11,374 bases of DNA, taken from contig CAAFXE010000187.1 of NCBI GenBank assembly GCA_900766915.1, forward strand, positions 1-11,374, in the 5' to 3' direction. Positions 11,214-11,374 of this stretch are shown here, piece after piece. Below the pieces are notes generated by a model. The model did no database searches. It was given only the letters and a program-made list of their open reading frames with translations, and was not told the origin of the DNA. Origin of the DNA: Lachnospiraceae bacterium. GTDB taxonomy: Bacteria > Bacillota > Clostridia > Lachnospirales > Lachnospiraceae. The position numbers were made by a program, and so were the translations under genes. Each line of letters opens with the position of its first letter. The stretch's first letter is position 1.

Positions 11214-11281
11214 AAAACCGCTTTTCGTGGGGCGATAGGCCACCCCAAAAGAGGAAAGCGCAAAACTTTCAGGATTTTCCC
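11214..11281 (-). repeat. Conserved non-coding block, copy 2 (oriT- or origin-like)
   Basis: On the minus strand GGGAAAATCC (11272-11281) and, 50 bp later, CCCACGAAAAGCGGTTTT (11214-11231) repeat the block of 5854-5920 in opposite orientation. GTGG/CCAC pairing is possible just before the conserved 18-mer, as in copy 1. No gene is seen between 11074 and the window end. Confidence 0.55.
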
Positions 11282-11318
11282 GAAAAGGGTGCCGGGGTAG
11301 TGTCAGCGAAAAGGGTGC
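11281..11318 (+). repeat. CGAAAAGGGTGC direct repeats
   Basis: The 12-mer CGAAAAGGGTGC occurs at 11281-11292 and 11307-11318, a 26-bp period, directly beside the conserved block. An inverted pair AACGG/CCGTT lies just beyond, near 11331-11348. Iteron-like repeats next to a conserved hairpin block suit a protein-binding origin region. Confidence 0.5.
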
Positions 11319-11374
11319 TTCAATAACGTGAACGGAATCCAGGCCGTTTCCCTTGATTTTCTGCCTTTTGGAAC

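Overview
The window looks like part of an integrated mobile element (ICE or IME type, now rearranged) in a low-to-moderate GC Firmicute, most likely a gut Clostridia species. The signs are strong AGGAGG ribosome binding sites, TATAAT boxes, many short overlapping genes, a RepA_N-type replication initiator, and many U-tract terminators. No integrase, relaxase, coupling protein or rRNA gene lies inside it, so the element class is inferred.

Layout. 1-432: left boundary. A terminator and the 3' half of a tRNA-Trp gene (minus strand, anticodon loop to CCA) look like a displaced attachment-site remnant. Phased CATCAACT repeats follow, as in integrase arm sites. 433-3926: a cargo island with a WYL-domain regulator, a possible HEPN-like protein and a 55-aa protein (all minus strand), opposite a plus-strand pair of adenine-methyltransferase-like genes. 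The second of these is cut exactly where catalytic motif IV should begin. The WYL gene and the 55-aa gene share a palindromic operator next to their -10 boxes. 3927-4911: terminators, a cysteine-rich small protein and a replication initiator gene (repA) that has lost its 3' half. The break abuts the first 16 or so codons of an opposing gene, so this is a deletion or rearrangement scar.

4939-5739: a 91-aa coiled-coil protein and a small XRE-type repressor are transcribed divergently from a region packed with related operator half-sites. 5740-8042: a conserved non-coding block, a GIY-YIG nuclease gene with a small partner, and an operon of a 253-aa DNA-binding-like protein, an 83-aa protein and a 53-aa lysine-rich protein. 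8240-9582: a tight operon of five small proteins of unknown function. 9583-9852: a remnant of a membrane protein gene. 9877-11173: a plus-strand operon of a 55-aa protein, a winged-helix protein, a 61-aa protein and a 51-aa lysine-rich protein.

The most striking feature is mirror symmetry between about 5.85 and 11.28 kb. The lysine-rich gene plus its unusual large terminator occurs twice in opposite orientation, and outside each copy lies an inverted copy of the same non-coding block (18 bp identical, spacing to a second shared block conserved). Together with a long stem-loop before the 61-aa gene, this suggests two related mobilisation or replication heads facing outward, either a duplicated module or an invertible segment. 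Functions for most small proteins here cannot be assigned from sequence alone.
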